A stretch of DNA of 64,000 nt from Burkholderiales bacterium RIFCSPHIGHO2_12_FULL_63_20 (GTDB taxonomy: Bacteria > Pseudomonadota > Gammaproteobacteria > Burkholderiales > Burkholderiaceae_C), in contig MESA01000011.1 in NCBI GenBank assembly GCA_001770775.1, positions 51,502 through 115,501 on the forward strand, written 5' to 3'. Shown piece after piece: positions 1-12,214 of the stretch; positions within the stretch are counted from its first letter, which is position 1, and each line of letters begins with the position of its first letter. A program made the position numbers and the translations under genes. The notes under the pieces are model-generated. The model was not told the origin of the DNA. It saw nothing but the letters and a program-made list of their open reading frames with translations, and did not search any database.

Positions 1-135
1 AAGAAACAAGCAGTGGTGTGAGGCCTCTCGTATCGAAAAGTTCCACGCTGCTGTGACGAAGTGTATCAAGTGTGAAATAGTGACGCAACTGTATTCGGCG
101 GCGCCCCTCGGGCACACCTCAAAGGACTGATTTCA

Positions 136-558
136 ATGGAATGCACGATCAACTGGCAACCGGCCTCCGGCATGGCCTTCATGGCGGAAACCGGCAGTGG
201 CCACATCATCAACATGGACGGCGCCCCGGAAGGCGGCGGCCGCAACCTGGCCCCCCGCCCGATGGAAACCGTGCTCGCCGGCACGGGTGGCTGCACGGCC
301 TATGACGTGGTGCTGATCCTCAAGCGCGGTCGCCACGATGTGCGCGGCTGCCAGGTCAAGCTCACCGCCGACCGTGCCGACACCGACCCCAAGGTGTTCA
401 CGAAGATCAACATGCACTTTGTGGTGACGGGCGTGAACCTGACGGACACCGCCGTGGCCCGCGCCATCCAGATGTCGCACGAAAAGTACTGCTCGGCCTC
501 GATCATGATCGGCAAGACCGCCGAGATCACGACCAGTTTCGAGATCGTCGCAGCCTGA
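136..558 (+). CDS. OsmC family peroxiredoxin-like protein
   Basis: A 140-aa protein of the OsmC/YhfA family, cytosolic proteins that reduce organic hydroperoxides or handle thiol stress. The two conserved cysteines are visible, one in GGCTAYD near residue 55 and one in KYCSAS near residue 115. The length is typical of the short YhfA-like branch. An AAAGGA ribosome-binding site lies 8 bases before the ATG. The gene is convergent with coq7, 21 bases away. The family is clear; whether it is a true hydroperoxide reductase is not known. Confidence 0.85.
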   Translation: MECTINWQPASGMAFMAETGSGHIINMDGAPEGGGRNLAPRPMETVLAGTGGCTAYDVVLILKRGRHDVRGCQVKLTADRADTDPKVFTKINMHFVVTGVNLTDTAVARAIQMSHEKYCSASIMIGKTAEITTSFEIVAA

Positions 559-579
559 GCTGGCGGGCCCCGTCCGAGG

Positions 580-1239
580 TCAGATCCGGTGCGACACCGT
601 GGTCATGACCTTGGCGGCCAGGCGCATCAAGCCTTGAACCGGCTTGGGCAAGGGCACGCCGCCGGCGCGTTCGGCCGCGTTGGCGTGCTGCACCTCGTCG
701 TCACGCATCTGCGCCACGATGGCGCGAGAGGACTGGTCCCCTGCAGGCAGGCGGTCCATGTGACTGTTGAGGTGGTGCTCCACCTGACGCTCGGTTTCGA
801 CCACGAAACCCAGGCTGATCTTGTCACCGGCCTTGGCGGCCAGCAGGCCGATGCCAAAAGCACCCACGTACCACAGCGGGTTGAGCAAGCTGGTGCGGCT
901 GCCCAGTTGCTTGAGGCGCTGCTCGGTCCAGGCGAGGTGATCGGTCTCTTCGCGAGCGGCTTCATCAAACTGGGCTTTGAGCACCGGGTCGTTGGTGCCC
1001 CAGGCCTGCGAGGCGTAGAGCGCCTGCGCGCACACCTCACCCACATGGTTCACCCGCATCAGGGCGGCCGACAGGCGCTTGTCTTCGGCGCTCAACTCAC
1101 CATCGGGCTGCGCCGCCTGCGGACAGGGGCGCGCCGCCTGGTGCTCGGCAAACACCGTGCGCAAGGCCGTGTCAAACGACATGATCAGACGGTCCGTGCC
1201 GTCGTGGCGAATGGGCGAAGCAGACGTGGGCGTGTTCAT
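580..1239 (-). CDS. coq7: 2-polyprenyl-3-methyl-6-methoxy-1,4-benzoquinone monooxygenase
   Basis: Di-iron hydroxylase of ubiquinone biosynthesis, acting on demethoxyubiquinol at the membrane. The carboxylate and histidine ligands are visible as [22 protein letters not shown] and DDEVQHA, spread over two pseudo-repeated helical hairpins. At 219 aa the length fits the proteobacterial Coq7 family. A second possible start is the Met at residue 20 (base 1182), where homologues usually begin; the upstream 19 residues look unstructured. The gene follows rodA on the same strand after 68 bases and may be the last gene of the shape operon, although its function is unrelated. Confidence 0.9.
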   Translation of the reverse strand: MNTPTSASPIRHDGTDRLIMSFDTALRTVFAEHQAARPCPQAAQPDGELSAEDKRLSAALMRVNHVGEVCAQALYASQAWGTNDPVLKAQFDEAAREETDHLAWTEQRLKQLGSRTSLLNPLWYVGAFGIGLLAAKAGDKISLGFVVETERQVEHHLNSHMDRLPAGDQSSRAIVAQMRDDEVQHANAAERAGGVPLPKPVQGLMRLAAKVMTTVSHRI

Positions 1240-1307
1240 AGCCGTGGATGTTAACGCCGCGCGCCCCGCCCCCGCTTGCGATGCATCAGCGAGGCGTCAG
1301 GACTGAC

Positions 1308-2462
1308 TCAGCGTTGCATCAGGCCGCGGCTGCGTGAGATGGACAGCAGCAGGCCCAGCGCCAGCCCCAGCGTGACCATGGCCGTGCCGCCATAGCTGAT
1401 GAAGGGCAAGGGCACGCCCACCACCGGCAAGATGCCGCTGACCATGCCCAGGTTGACGAAGGCGTAGGTGAAAAAGCTCAGCGCGAGGCTGCCCGCCAGC
1501 AGGCGCGAGAACAGCGTGGGCGCCTGGGAGGCGATGTAGAGCCCGCGGAAGATCAGCGCCAGGAAGCCCGCCATCAGCACCAGGGCACCGATCAGGCCAT
1601 GTTCTTCGGCGTAGCCAGCAAAGGCGAAGTCGGTGGTGCGCTCGGGAATGAACTCCAGGTGGGTCTGCGTGCCCTGCATGAAGCCCTTGCCGGTGATGCC
1701 GCCCGAGCCAATGGCGATCATCCCCTGGATGATGTGAAAGCCCTTGCCCAGCGGGTCGGCCGTCGGGTTCAGCAGGGTGCACACCCGCTGCTTCTGATAG
1801 CCGTGCAGCACCACCCAGTCCTTGTCACCCTCGCACAGCGTATCCTGAAAACCCACGATCAGGCTGATGCCCACCACGCCGGCGATCAGCACCGGCAAAA
1901 TCAGGCGCCAGCTCAGGCCCGCAAAGAAGATGACATACAAGCCGCCCGAGAGCACCAGCAAGGACGTCCCCAGGTCAGGCTGCTTGAGCACCAGGCCCAC
2001 CGGGAGCAACAAGAGCCCGGCCGCCGCAGCGTAATCGAGTCCACGCAACTGCCCCTCGCGGCGCTGGAACCACCAGGCCAGCATCAAAGGGGTGGCGATC
2101 TTGAGCAACTCGGACGGCTGGATGACGATGCCGATGTTGAGCCAGCGTGTGGCGCCCTTCTTGGTGATGCCAAACAGCGCGGTGGCCACCAGCAGCACCA
2201 CGCCCACGGTGTAGAGCGGCACGGCCAGGGCCATGAGGCGCTGGGGCGGCACCTGTGCCACCACGAACAGAATCACCGCGCCCAGCATCATGTTGCGGCC
2301 GTGCTCGATGAAGCGGGTGCCATGGTCGAAGCCCACCGAGTACATGTTGACCAGGCCCAGGGCGCACATGCCCAGGATGATCGCCAGGAACGGCAGGTCA
2401 AAGCCCTGAAAGATGGGCGCCAGGCGCTGCCACCACGACGGTTTGGCAAAGGCGACGTTCAT
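1308..2462 (-). CDS. rodA: Rod shape-determining SEDS glycosyltransferase RodA
   Basis: Multi-pass inner-membrane peptidoglycan polymerase of the SEDS family, partner of the transpeptidase PBP2 in the elongasome. The 384-aa protein has about ten hydrophobic segments and the C-terminal SEDS signature around PLPFISYGGTAM. Its ATG overlaps the mrdA stop codon in a 4-base ATGA, as expected for translationally coupled subunits of one complex. It is the fifth gene of mreB-mreC-mreD-mrdA-rodA, reading leftwards. Confidence 0.95.
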   Translation of the reverse strand: MNVAFAKPSWWQRLAPIFQGFDLPFLAIILGMCALGLVNMYSVGFDHGTRFIEHGRNMMLGAVILFVVAQVPPQRLMALAVPLYTVGVVLLVATALFGITKKGATRWLNIGIVIQPSELLKIATPLMLAWWFQRREGQLRGLDYAAAAGLLLLPVGLVLKQPDLGTSLLVLSGGLYVIFFAGLSWRLILPVLIAGVVGISLIVGFQDTLCEGDKDWVVLHGYQKQRVCTLLNPTADPLGKGFHIIQGMIAIGSGGITGKGFMQGTQTHLEFIPERTTDFAFAGYAEEHGLIGALVLMAGFLALIFRGLYIASQAPTLFSRLLAGSLALSFFTYAFVNLGMVSGILPVVGVPLPFISYGGTAMVTLGLALGLLLSISRSRGLMQR

Positions 2463-4609
2463 GGTTGCTCCCGTGAAGCGGCGGGCGCGACGACCCCGGC
2501 CCCCGAAGGCGCAGGCGCCGAGGGCTTCGGCGGCTCGGGTTGAGAAGGCGCTGAAGGAGGCACCAGCGGCTGCGACGCGGGCACCGCCACCGACGCAGCC
2601 CCCGATGCAGACGCGGCGGGCGGCGGGGTGGCCGCCGCATCCTCGGCATCGAACGCATTGCGGCGCGGGGGCAGCGGCACCTCGGCCACCGGACGACGCT
2701 GCCCGATGGGCGCGGCAGCCCGCGCCTGCTGCACGGCCACGATGTCTTCCTCGCTGGGGTAAAGGCCCAGCAGCAAATAGTCGAGCACCCGACGGGCAAT
2801 CGGTGCGGCCGCGGCGGCGCCGAAACCGGCATTCTCCACGATGATGGCCAGGGCCACGCGCGGGTTCTCGACCGGCGCGAACGCCTCGTAGAGAGAGTGG
2901 TCGCGACGGTACTCCTCCGTCCGCGAGGCCACGTACTTTTCGTTCTGCCGCAGGCCCACCGCCTGTGCCGTGCCGGTCTTGCCCCCGCTGGTGTAGGCTG
3001 CGCCGGCAAACACCCGGGTCGAAGTGCCTTCCTGGGTCACACCGTACATGGCTTCGCGGATCAGAGCTGTGTGCTCGGGCTGAAAGTCCAGGGGTGTCTG
3101 GGGCACCCGCTCCGGTAGGCGACGCTCTCGGGTCACGACGTTCTCGATCTGGCGCACCAGTCGCGGCTCATAGCGCTTGCCGTCACTCACCACGGTAGAC
3201 AGCGCCGTTGCCACCTGCAGCATGGTGAAGGTGTTGTAGCCCTGGCCGATGCCCAGAGAGATCGTCTCGCCGGCATACCAACGCTTTTGTTCCGGACGAC
3301 GGTAGGCCTTGCGTTTCCATTCGGTCGAGGGCAGGATGCCGGCGACCTCACCCTGCAGGTCGATGCCGGTGAACCGGCCAAAACCCAAGGCCGACATCTC
3401 CTGGTGGATCAGGTCGACGCCCATTTCGTTGGCCAGCGAGTAGAAATAGACGTTGCTGGACTCGACGATGGCGCGGCGCATGTTCATGGCCCCGCCGCGC
3501 TCGCCGGCCGGGCTGCGGAAGCGGTTGCCGCCGAAGACGAACACGCCGTTGTCCATGATCACTGTGTTGGCCGCGCGCTTGCCGCTGTGCAGCGCGGCCA
3601 GCGCCATGAAGGGCTTGTAGGTCGACCCCGGCGGATAGGTGCCGCGCAGAGCCCGGTTCAGCAAGGGCTTGTCGGGCGACTCGTTGAGCGCCTTCCAGCT
3701 TTCCGTGTCGATGCCGTCCACGAACAGATTGGGGTCGAAGGTGGGCTTGGAGACGAAGGCCAGCACCTCGCCATTGCGCGGATCAATGGCCACCAGGGCC
3801 CCACGGCGGGAGCCGAACAGGCGCTCGATCAGGCCTTGCAGCTTGATGTCGATGGCCAGGTGCACGGTGTTGCCCGGCGTGGCGGGGTGCGAGCGCAACA
3901 GCCGCACGGCCCGGCCGCCCGCACTGGTTTCCACCTCTTCAAAGCCGGTGATGCCATGCAGCTCACGTTCGTAACTTTGCTCGATGCCCAGCTTGCCGAT
4001 GCGCTCGGTGCCGCGGTAGTTGGCCTGCTCTTCATCGGGCCAATCGAGCATGGCCTCGGCTTCACGCTGGTTGATGCGCCCGATGTAGCCCAGCGCATGG
4101 CTGGCCAGCTCGCCGTAAGGGTAGTGGCGAAACAGGCGCGCCTGGATGTCGACACCGGGGAAGCGGAAGCGCTGGGCGGTGAAGCGGGCCACCTCTTCGT
4201 CGCTCAGACGGGTGCGGATCGGGATGGACTCGAAGCGCTTGGACTCCTCGCGCAGGCGCTTGAAGCGGCGTCGATCGCGCGGCTGGATCTCCACGATCTC
4301 GGCCAAGGCATTGATGGTGGCCTCGACATCGTCCACCTGGGATGGGGTGATTTCGAGCGTGTAGGCGGAGTAGTTGTTGGCCAGCACCACCCCGTTGCGA
4401 TCCACGATCAGACCCCGGTTGGGGACCACGGGTACCACGGCGATGCGGTTGTTCTCCGCGCGGCTGGCCAAGTCATCGTGGCGGTCGATCTGCAACACCG
4501 TGAGGCGATAGACCAGGATGGAGAAACAGCACAGCACGAACACCGCCGCCGCCCACAGACGGCCACGGAACAGACTCAGCTCGGCATCGATGTTCTTGAG
4601 TTCGGTCAT
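2459..4609 (-). CDS. mrdA: Penicillin-binding protein 2 (elongasome transpeptidase)
   Basis: Class B PBP that cross-links peptidoglycan during rod elongation together with RodA. It has an N-terminal membrane anchor (residues 18-38), a pedestal dimerisation domain, and a transpeptidase domain with STYK (S329, K332), SSN (384-386) and KTGT (544-547). The 716-aa length exceeds the usual 620-650 because of a Pro/Ala/Ser-rich C-terminal tail from about residue 650, presumably a disordered periplasmic extension. It lies between mreD (25-base gap) and rodA (4-base overlap). Confidence 0.95.
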   Translation of the reverse strand: MTELKNIDAELSLFRGRLWAAAVFVLCCFSILVYRLTVLQIDRHDDLASRAENNRIAVVPVVPNRGLIVDRNGVVLANNYSAYTLEITPSQVDDVEATINALAEIVEIQPRDRRRFKRLREESKRFESIPIRTRLSDEEVARFTAQRFRFPGVDIQARLFRHYPYGELASHALGYIGRINQREAEAMLDWPDEEQANYRGTERIGKLGIEQSYERELHGITGFEEVETSAGGRAVRLLRSHPATPGNTVHLAIDIKLQGLIERLFGSRRGALVAIDPRNGEVLAFVSKPTFDPNLFVDGIDTESWKALNESPDKPLLNRALRGTYPPGSTYKPFMALAALHSGKRAANTVIMDNGVFVFGGNRFRSPAGERGGAMNMRRAIVESSNVYFYSLANEMGVDLIHQEMSALGFGRFTGIDLQGEVAGILPSTEWKRKAYRRPEQKRWYAGETISLGIGQGYNTFTMLQVATALSTVVSDGKRYEPRLVRQIENVVTRERRLPERVPQTPLDFQPEHTALIREAMYGVTQEGTSTRVFAGAAYTSGGKTGTAQAVGLRQNEKYVASRTEEYRRDHSLYEAFAPVENPRVALAIIVENAGFGAAAAAPIARRVLDYLLLGLYPSEEDIVAVQQARAAAPIGQRRPVAEVPLPPRRNAFDAEDAAATPPPAASASGAASVAVPASQPLVPPSAPSQPEPPKPSAPAPSGAGVVAPAASREQP

Positions 4610-4634
4610 GCGGGCTCAGGTCGGGCCAGACCGG

Positions 4635-5150
4635 TCACAGCGGACGGTTTTTGTCACGGTCGGGCGCCCGCCGTTGGGGCGCCAGCAGCACGATGGACGC
4701 CAGTGGCCACAAGGCCGACTCCAGCACCGGCGCAATGAACAGGGTCCAGCCTGGGAAGGCCGCCCCGGCCATCAGGCGCACCAGCAGGGCCACGGCATGT
4801 GCAGCCGCAAACAGCGGCAGGATTTGCGCAGCCTGCGAGGGCACCGTGAACCACAGCAGTCGGCGATGCACCGTGATCGCAAAAAAGCTCAACAGGGTGT
4901 AGGCCAGCGCGTGTTGACCGAGCAAAGCGCCCTGATGCACGTCCATGAACAAACCGAACACGAAGGCCACGCCCACGCCCACGCGACGGGGTTGGTGCAC
5001 GTTCCAGAACACCAAGGCCACGGCCAGCAGGTCGGGCATGCCCGCCCAACGCCCCCAGGGCAAGAGGTTGAGCAGGAAGGCCACCAGCAGGGAGAACCAG
5101 ATGAAGACCGGATTGACCGGGAGCAGCAAGGTGCTGCCGCGCGGCATCAT
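4635..5150 (-). CDS. mreD: Rod shape-determining protein MreD
   Basis: Small inner-membrane protein of the elongasome. The 171 aa form five to six hydrophobic helices with the family motif around DLLAVALVFW and FGLFMDVHQGALLGQHALAY. Its ATG overlaps the mreC stop by 4 bases. Identification rests on hydropathy, motif and invariant gene order mreB-mreC-mreD-mrdA-rodA. Confidence 0.93.
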   Translation of the reverse strand: MMPRGSTLLLPVNPVFIWFSLLVAFLLNLLPWGRWAGMPDLLAVALVFWNVHQPRRVGVGVAFVFGLFMDVHQGALLGQHALAYTLLSFFAITVHRRLLWFTVPSQAAQILPLFAAAHAVALLVRLMAGAAFPGWTLFIAPVLESALWPLASIVLLAPQRRAPDRDKNRPL

Positions 5151-6073
5151 GGCTGGCTCCTGGAAACGCTGACCGCCTCGGCGGCGGCATCGGCGGCGGT
5201 GGCCTCGGGACGCGGCGGCAGGCGTGCCGACATGGGCTGCAAGAGCAACACATGGCGGGAACTGTCGGGTTGGGCCAGCGGACGCAAGACGATGCGGGCA
5301 AAAGCCGAATCAGCCCGGCGGTCCACGCTCACCACCTTGGCCACGGGAACACCCGCCGGGTAGATGCCATCGAGCCCGGAGGTCTGGAGCTCATCGCCGG
5401 CTTGCACATCGGCATTGCCCGCCATGAAGCGTAGCTCCATGCCGGTGGTCTGGGGCAGGCCGTAGGCCACGCCGCGATGCTGAGTGCGCACATTGACCAC
5501 GGGCACGGCCGCGTCCTTGTCCGTGACCAGGGTCACCTCGGCGGTGACCGGATAGACCCGCGTGACCTGACCCACCACGCCGCGCTCGTCGATCACCGGA
5601 GAGCCCAGGGTCACGCCCTGGCGGCGCCCCTGGTCGATCACGACCTTGCGGGTGTAGGGGTCGGGTGCGTCGTAGAGCACCTCGGCGGCCAGCGTGCTCA
5701 CCTCGATGCGGGGGCGCAGCGCCAGCAACTCACGCAGACGCTCGTTCTCGCGCTCCAACTGGCCCATGCGGGTCACCCGTTCGGACTGCGCCGCCAGTTG
5801 CTGCTGGGTGCGGGACTGCAGTGCGCGCGCCTCTTCGACACCCGCTACATAGTGCCCCGCCATGTCCCAGGCTCGCACCGGCGCCAGCAGCACGCTTTGC
5901 ACGGGTTGCAGCAGCGTGGCGGCCACGACCCGCAGCGGCTGCGTCATCTTCCAGCGGGCATCGGCCACCATCAGAAGGATGGCCAGAGCCGAGAAAAACA
6001 TCAGGCGTGTGAAGGCCGAAGGACCTTGCTTGAAAAAGGCAGGTGGTGTGCGATCCAGCGTGGCCAGCGGCAT
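5147..6073 (-). CDS. mreC: Rod shape-determining protein MreC
   Basis: Bitopic periplasmic scaffold of the elongasome. After a short cytosolic N-terminus and one transmembrane helix comes a coiled coil (roughly residues 65-110) and then the beta-barrel domain with the typical segments VVIDQGRRQGV, GVVGQV and AYGLPQTTGM. I chose the ATG at 6073 (MPLATLDRTPP); the open frame extends to a TTG at 6103, but that part overlaps an RNA hairpin and has no ribosome-binding site. A Pro/Ala-rich tail follows the second barrel. Confidence 0.93.
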   Translation of the reverse strand: MPLATLDRTPPAFFKQGPSAFTRLMFFSALAILLMVADARWKMTQPLRVVAATLLQPVQSVLLAPVRAWDMAGHYVAGVEEARALQSRTQQQLAAQSERVTRMGQLERENERLRELLALRPRIEVSTLAAEVLYDAPDPYTRKVVIDQGRRQGVTLGSPVIDERGVVGQVTRVYPVTAEVTLVTDKDAAVPVVNVRTQHRGVAYGLPQTTGMELRFMAGNADVQAGDELQTSGLDGIYPAGVPVAKVVSVDRRADSAFARIVLRPLAQPDSSRHVLLLQPMSARLPPRPEATAADAAAEAVSVSRSQP

Positions 6074-6082
6074 GAAGGCAAA

Positions 6083-6098
6083 CGGACCCGAAGGTCCG
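6083..6098 (-). terminator. UUCG-capped hairpin between mreB and mreC (attenuator candidate)
   Basis: Read on the minus strand, CGGACC-TTCG-GGTCCG is a perfect 6-bp stem closed by a UUCG tetraloop. It lies between the mreB stop and the mreC ATG and is followed by TTTGCC. The short T-run makes it a weak terminator or an RNA-processing/stability element rather than a strong end of transcription. It could let cells make more MreB than MreC/MreD; that role is inferred. Confidence 0.5.
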
Positions 6099-6115
6099 TA
6101 CAACAGTGGAAGGGG

Positions 6116-7453
<1,338 letters not shown>

Positions 7454-7753
7454 ATGGCCCTGACCCCTCAAGACGTCAGTCGCATTGCCCAACTCGCCCG
7501 CCTTGAACTGCGCGACGACGAACAGGCTGCGATGCTGACCCAGCTCAACGAGTTTTTTGACATCGTCGAGAAAATGCGTGCCGTCGACACCTCGGGCGTC
7601 GAGCCGCTCTACACCCCGCTGTCGGCCATCGAAGACGTGACGCTGCGCCTGCGCGCGGACGCCGTCACCGAGCCCAACAACCGTGAGGCCAACATGGCCA
7701 ACGCCCCCGCCCAGGATGGCGGCCTGTTCCTGGTGCCCAAGGTGATCGAATGA
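7454..7753 (+). CDS. gatC: Asp-tRNA(Asn)/Glu-tRNA(Gln) amidotransferase subunit C
   Basis: 99-aa GatC, which clamps GatA to GatB in the tRNA-dependent amidotransferase. It shows the family pattern: an N-terminal helix [12 protein letters not shown], then [19 protein letters not shown] sequence, and a C-terminal strand ending in LFLVPKVIE. The ATG at 7454 (MALTPQDV) fits homologues; the frame extends 10 codons further without support. The stop overlaps the gatA ATG by 4 bases. Confidence 0.94.
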   Translation: MALTPQDVSRIAQLARLELRDDEQAAMLTQLNEFFDIVEKMRAVDTSGVEPLYTPLSAIEDVTLRLRADAVTEPNNREANMANAPAQDGGLFLVPKVIE

Positions 7754-9240
7754 GCGCGTTGCATGATCTGACCCTGGCCCAGCAGAGCCAGGCACTGGCC
7801 ACCGGCCAGACGACCTCCGTCGCCCTGACCCAGCATGCGCTGGACCGCATTGCGGCCCACGCCGACCTGGGCGCTTTCCTGCATGTGGACGCCGCCGGCG
7901 CGCTGGCCGCGGCCGCCGCCTCGGATGCCCGCCGTGCCGCAGGCCAGGCACTGGGACCGCTTGATGGCGTGCCCGTGGCCCACAAGGACATCTTCGTCAC
8001 GCAAGGCCAGCCGACCACGGCAGCCTCGAAGATGCTCAAGGGCTACCAAAGCCCATTCGATGCCACCGTGGTGGCCAAGCTGAAAGCTGCCGGCACCGTG
8101 TCGGTGGGCAAGCTCAACTGCGACGAGTTCGCCATGGGCGGCGCCACCGAGAACTCGGCCTATGGCGTGGCCCGCAACCCCTGGATGCGCGCGCAGATCG
8201 CGGGCGGCTCCTCGGGCGGCTCGGCCGTGGCCATCTCGGGCCGACTGGTCAGCGGCGCCACCGGCTCCGACACCGGCGGCTCGATCCGCCAACCGGCCGC
8301 CCTCACCGGCATCACCGGCATCAAGCCCACCTATGGCCGTTGCTCGCGCTTTGGCATGATCGCGTTTGCTTCGTCGCTGGACCAGGCTGGCCCGATGGCC
8401 CGCACCGCCGAAGACTGCGCCCTGCTGCTGCAGGCCATGAGCGGTTTCGACGAGCGCGATGCCACCAGCGCCCAGCAGCCCGTACCCGACTTCGTGGCCG
8501 CGCTGACCGCGCCGCGTGCCGGCGCCACCGCCGATGCGCCCCTGCAAGGCCTGCGCGTGGGCGTGCCCAAGGAATTCTTCGGCGACGGCGTGAGCGCCGA
8601 TGTGCTGGCCGCCAACCGCGCAGCACTGGCTCAGCTGGAGAGCCTGGGCGCCACGCTGGTGGACATCAGCCTGCCGCGCACCGAGCTGTCAATTCCGGTG
8701 TACTACATCATCGCGCCGGCTGAGGCCTCGTCCAACCTGAGCCGCTTTGATGGCGTCAAGTTCGGCCATCGCGCCGCCAAGTACAGCGATCTCAACGACA
8801 TGTACCGCAAGACGCGCGCCGAAGGCTTTGGTGCCGAGGTCAAGCGCCGGATCATGATCGGCACCTATGTGCTGTCGCACGGCTATTACGACGCCTACTA
8901 TCTGCAGGCGCAAAAGCTGCGCCGCATGATCGCCGACGACTTCCAGGCGGCCTTCCAGGTCTGCGACGTGATCGCCGGCCCGGTCTCGCCCACGGTGGCG
9001 CGCCCCATTGGTTCCTCGACCGATCCGGTGCAGGAGTACCTCGCCGACATCTTCACCCTGCCCGCCTCGCTGGCCGGTCTGCCTGGCATGAGCGTGCCCT
9101 GCGGCTTTGGTGAACACCAGTTGCCCGTGGGCCTGCAGCTCATCGGTAACTACTGGCAGGAAGCGCAGCTGCTGCACACGGCACATGCCTTCCAGCAGGC
9201 CACCGACTGGCACCAGCGCGCCCCCGCCACCCTGGGCTGA
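7750..9240 (+). CDS. gatA: Asp-tRNA(Asn)/Glu-tRNA(Gln) amidotransferase subunit A
   Basis: Amidase-signature subunit that releases ammonia from glutamine for transamidation of mischarged tRNA. The Ser-cisSer-Lys triad is visible as K79 (AHKDIF), S154 in GGSSGGSA and nucleophile S178 in GSDTGGSI. The 496-aa length is normal. It lies between gatC (4-base overlap) and gatB (23-base gap), so all three subunits are co-transcribed. The window also contains a second amidase-signature enzyme of a different subfamily at 44625-45974. Confidence 0.96.
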   Translation: MSALHDLTLAQQSQALATGQTTSVALTQHALDRIAAHADLGAFLHVDAAGALAAAAASDARRAAGQALGPLDGVPVAHKDIFVTQGQPTTAASKMLKGYQSPFDATVVAKLKAAGTVSVGKLNCDEFAMGGATENSAYGVARNPWMRAQIAGGSSGGSAVAISGRLVSGATGSDTGGSIRQPAALTGITGIKPTYGRCSRFGMIAFASSLDQAGPMARTAEDCALLLQAMSGFDERDATSAQQPVPDFVAALTAPRAGATADAPLQGLRVGVPKEFFGDGVSADVLAANRAALAQLESLGATLVDISLPRTELSIPVYYIIAPAEASSNLSRFDGVKFGHRAAKYSDLNDMYRKTRAEGFGAEVKRRIMIGTYVLSHGYYDAYYLQAQKLRRMIADDFQAAFQVCDVIAGPVSPTVARPIGSSTDPVQEYLADIFTLPASLAGLPGMSVPCGFGEHQLPVGLQLIGNYWQEAQLLHTAHAFQQATDWHQRAPATLG

Positions 9241-9263
9241 TTCACCGAGACGAGAGACACACC

Positions 9264-10742
<1,479 letters not shown>

Positions 10743-11521
10743 CGCCCGCCGGGGCACTCGGTACGGAAGCCACCGGCACCGTACCGGGCGCGACCCCGGT
10801 CCACATCTTGCGTAAACGCGCCAGTTCGGCGTCGTACAGGGCGTTGAGGCGCACCATCTCGGTCCGCTGTTGCTGGATGATGTCGCGCTGGGCCTGCTGC
10901 TGCGCGTCGCTGGCCTCGATCTGGGTGCGCAGCTTGCCCGGCAGACGCTTGCCCTTGTAGAACTCGGTTTCGGCATCGAGCGGCTTGCGCTCGGCACGCA
11001 ACTCTTCGAGGCGCTTGTCGGACAGGGCGATGCCCTTGTGCAGGTCGTCCATGGCCGCCTGACGGGCCTTGTTGTGGGCCGCCTCGTCCGGATAGCGCAT
11101 CAGCAGGTTGCGGTCGCGGCGGATGGCATCTTTCTGCGCCGCCTCGGCCAAGGCGCGCTCGCGCTTGCGCGCTTCGACCGCGGCCCGCTCTTCAGGACTC
11201 ATGCGCGGAGGAATCACCATGCGCTGCGAGCCGTCTTTGTTGAGCACGCGCTGCTCGCGGTCGAGGCACTCGGCGATCAGGCGATCGGAGGTCACTCGTT
11301 TACCGCTGCCGTCCGTGCAGGTGTAGATGGCCCCGGTGGTCGACTTCGTTTGGGCCGACACGCTGCCGATGCCACCGGCCCAGACCACCAGACCGGCCAG
11401 CGCCAGCGTCGACCAGGCGAAGGAGCGACGGGGGGGGCAAGCGGCAATCAGGGGGCACTTCAGCATGGCAACTCCGGCAAAGATGGCGAACGCCGCGCCA
11501 TCGGTTTCATCATAGAACGCG

Positions 11522-12199
11522 TCAAACCCCGTAACGTTGACGGTAGGCGAGCACCGCAGGGTGGAAAGCCGTCAAGGCCGGGTCGGATTGGGTCTCCAGA
11601 TAGCGCAACAGGTCGCCCAAGGTGGCAATGGCCACCACGGGCAGCCCGTAGTGCTGCTCGACCTGCTGCACGGCGCTTTCGGCCGCGTCCTGGCCGTTGG
11701 CGGTGGCTTTTTCCTGGCGGTCAAGGGCGATGGTGACGCCGCAAGGGGTGGCTCCTGCCGCCTTGATCAGCTCGATGGACTCGCGCACGGAGGTGCCGGC
11801 CGAAATCACGTCATCGATGATGAGCACGCGGCCCTGCACCGGCGCGCCCACCAGGGTGCCGCCTTCGCCGTGGTCTTTGGCCTCTTTGCGGTTGTAGGCA
11901 AAGGGCTTGTTGTGACCCAGGCGGGCCAATTCGATGGAGACAGCGGCCGCCAGCGTGATGCCTTTGTAGGCCGGGCCGAAGAGCATGTCGAACTGCAGAC
12001 CGGACTCGATCAGGCGACGTGCATAGAATTCAGCCAGGCGGCCCAGCTTGGCGCCGTCGTCGAACAAGCCGGCATTGAAGAAATAGGGCGACAGGCGCCC
12101 GGCCTTGGTCTTGAACTCTCCAAACCGCAGCACCTTGGATTGCACCGCAAAGGCCACGAAGTCCTGCGCGAGTGTGTCGTTGGAAAGGGTGTTGCTCAT
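11522..12199 (-). CDS. pyrE: Orotate phosphoribosyltransferase
   Basis: Pyrimidine biosynthesis enzyme making OMP from orotate and PRPP. The PRPP-binding loop VLIIDDVISAGTSVRES and the substrate segment around GPAYKGITLA are present. The 225-aa length fits the family. Its ATG is head-to-head with the exonuclease III start, with only 15 bases between them, so each promoter must lie inside the other coding region. Confidence 0.95.
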   Translation of the reverse strand: MSNTLSNDTLAQDFVAFAVQSKVLRFGEFKTKAGRLSPYFFNAGLFDDGAKLGRLAEFYARRLIESGLQFDMLFGPAYKGITLAAAVSIELARLGHNKPFAYNRKEAKDHGEGGTLVGAPVQGRVLIIDDVISAGTSVRESIELIKAAGATPCGVTIALDRQEKATANGQDAAESAVQQVEQHYGLPVVAIATLGDLLRYLETQSDPALTAFHPAVLAYRQRYGV

Positions 12200-12214
12200 G
12201 ATGAATGGTGTCTT

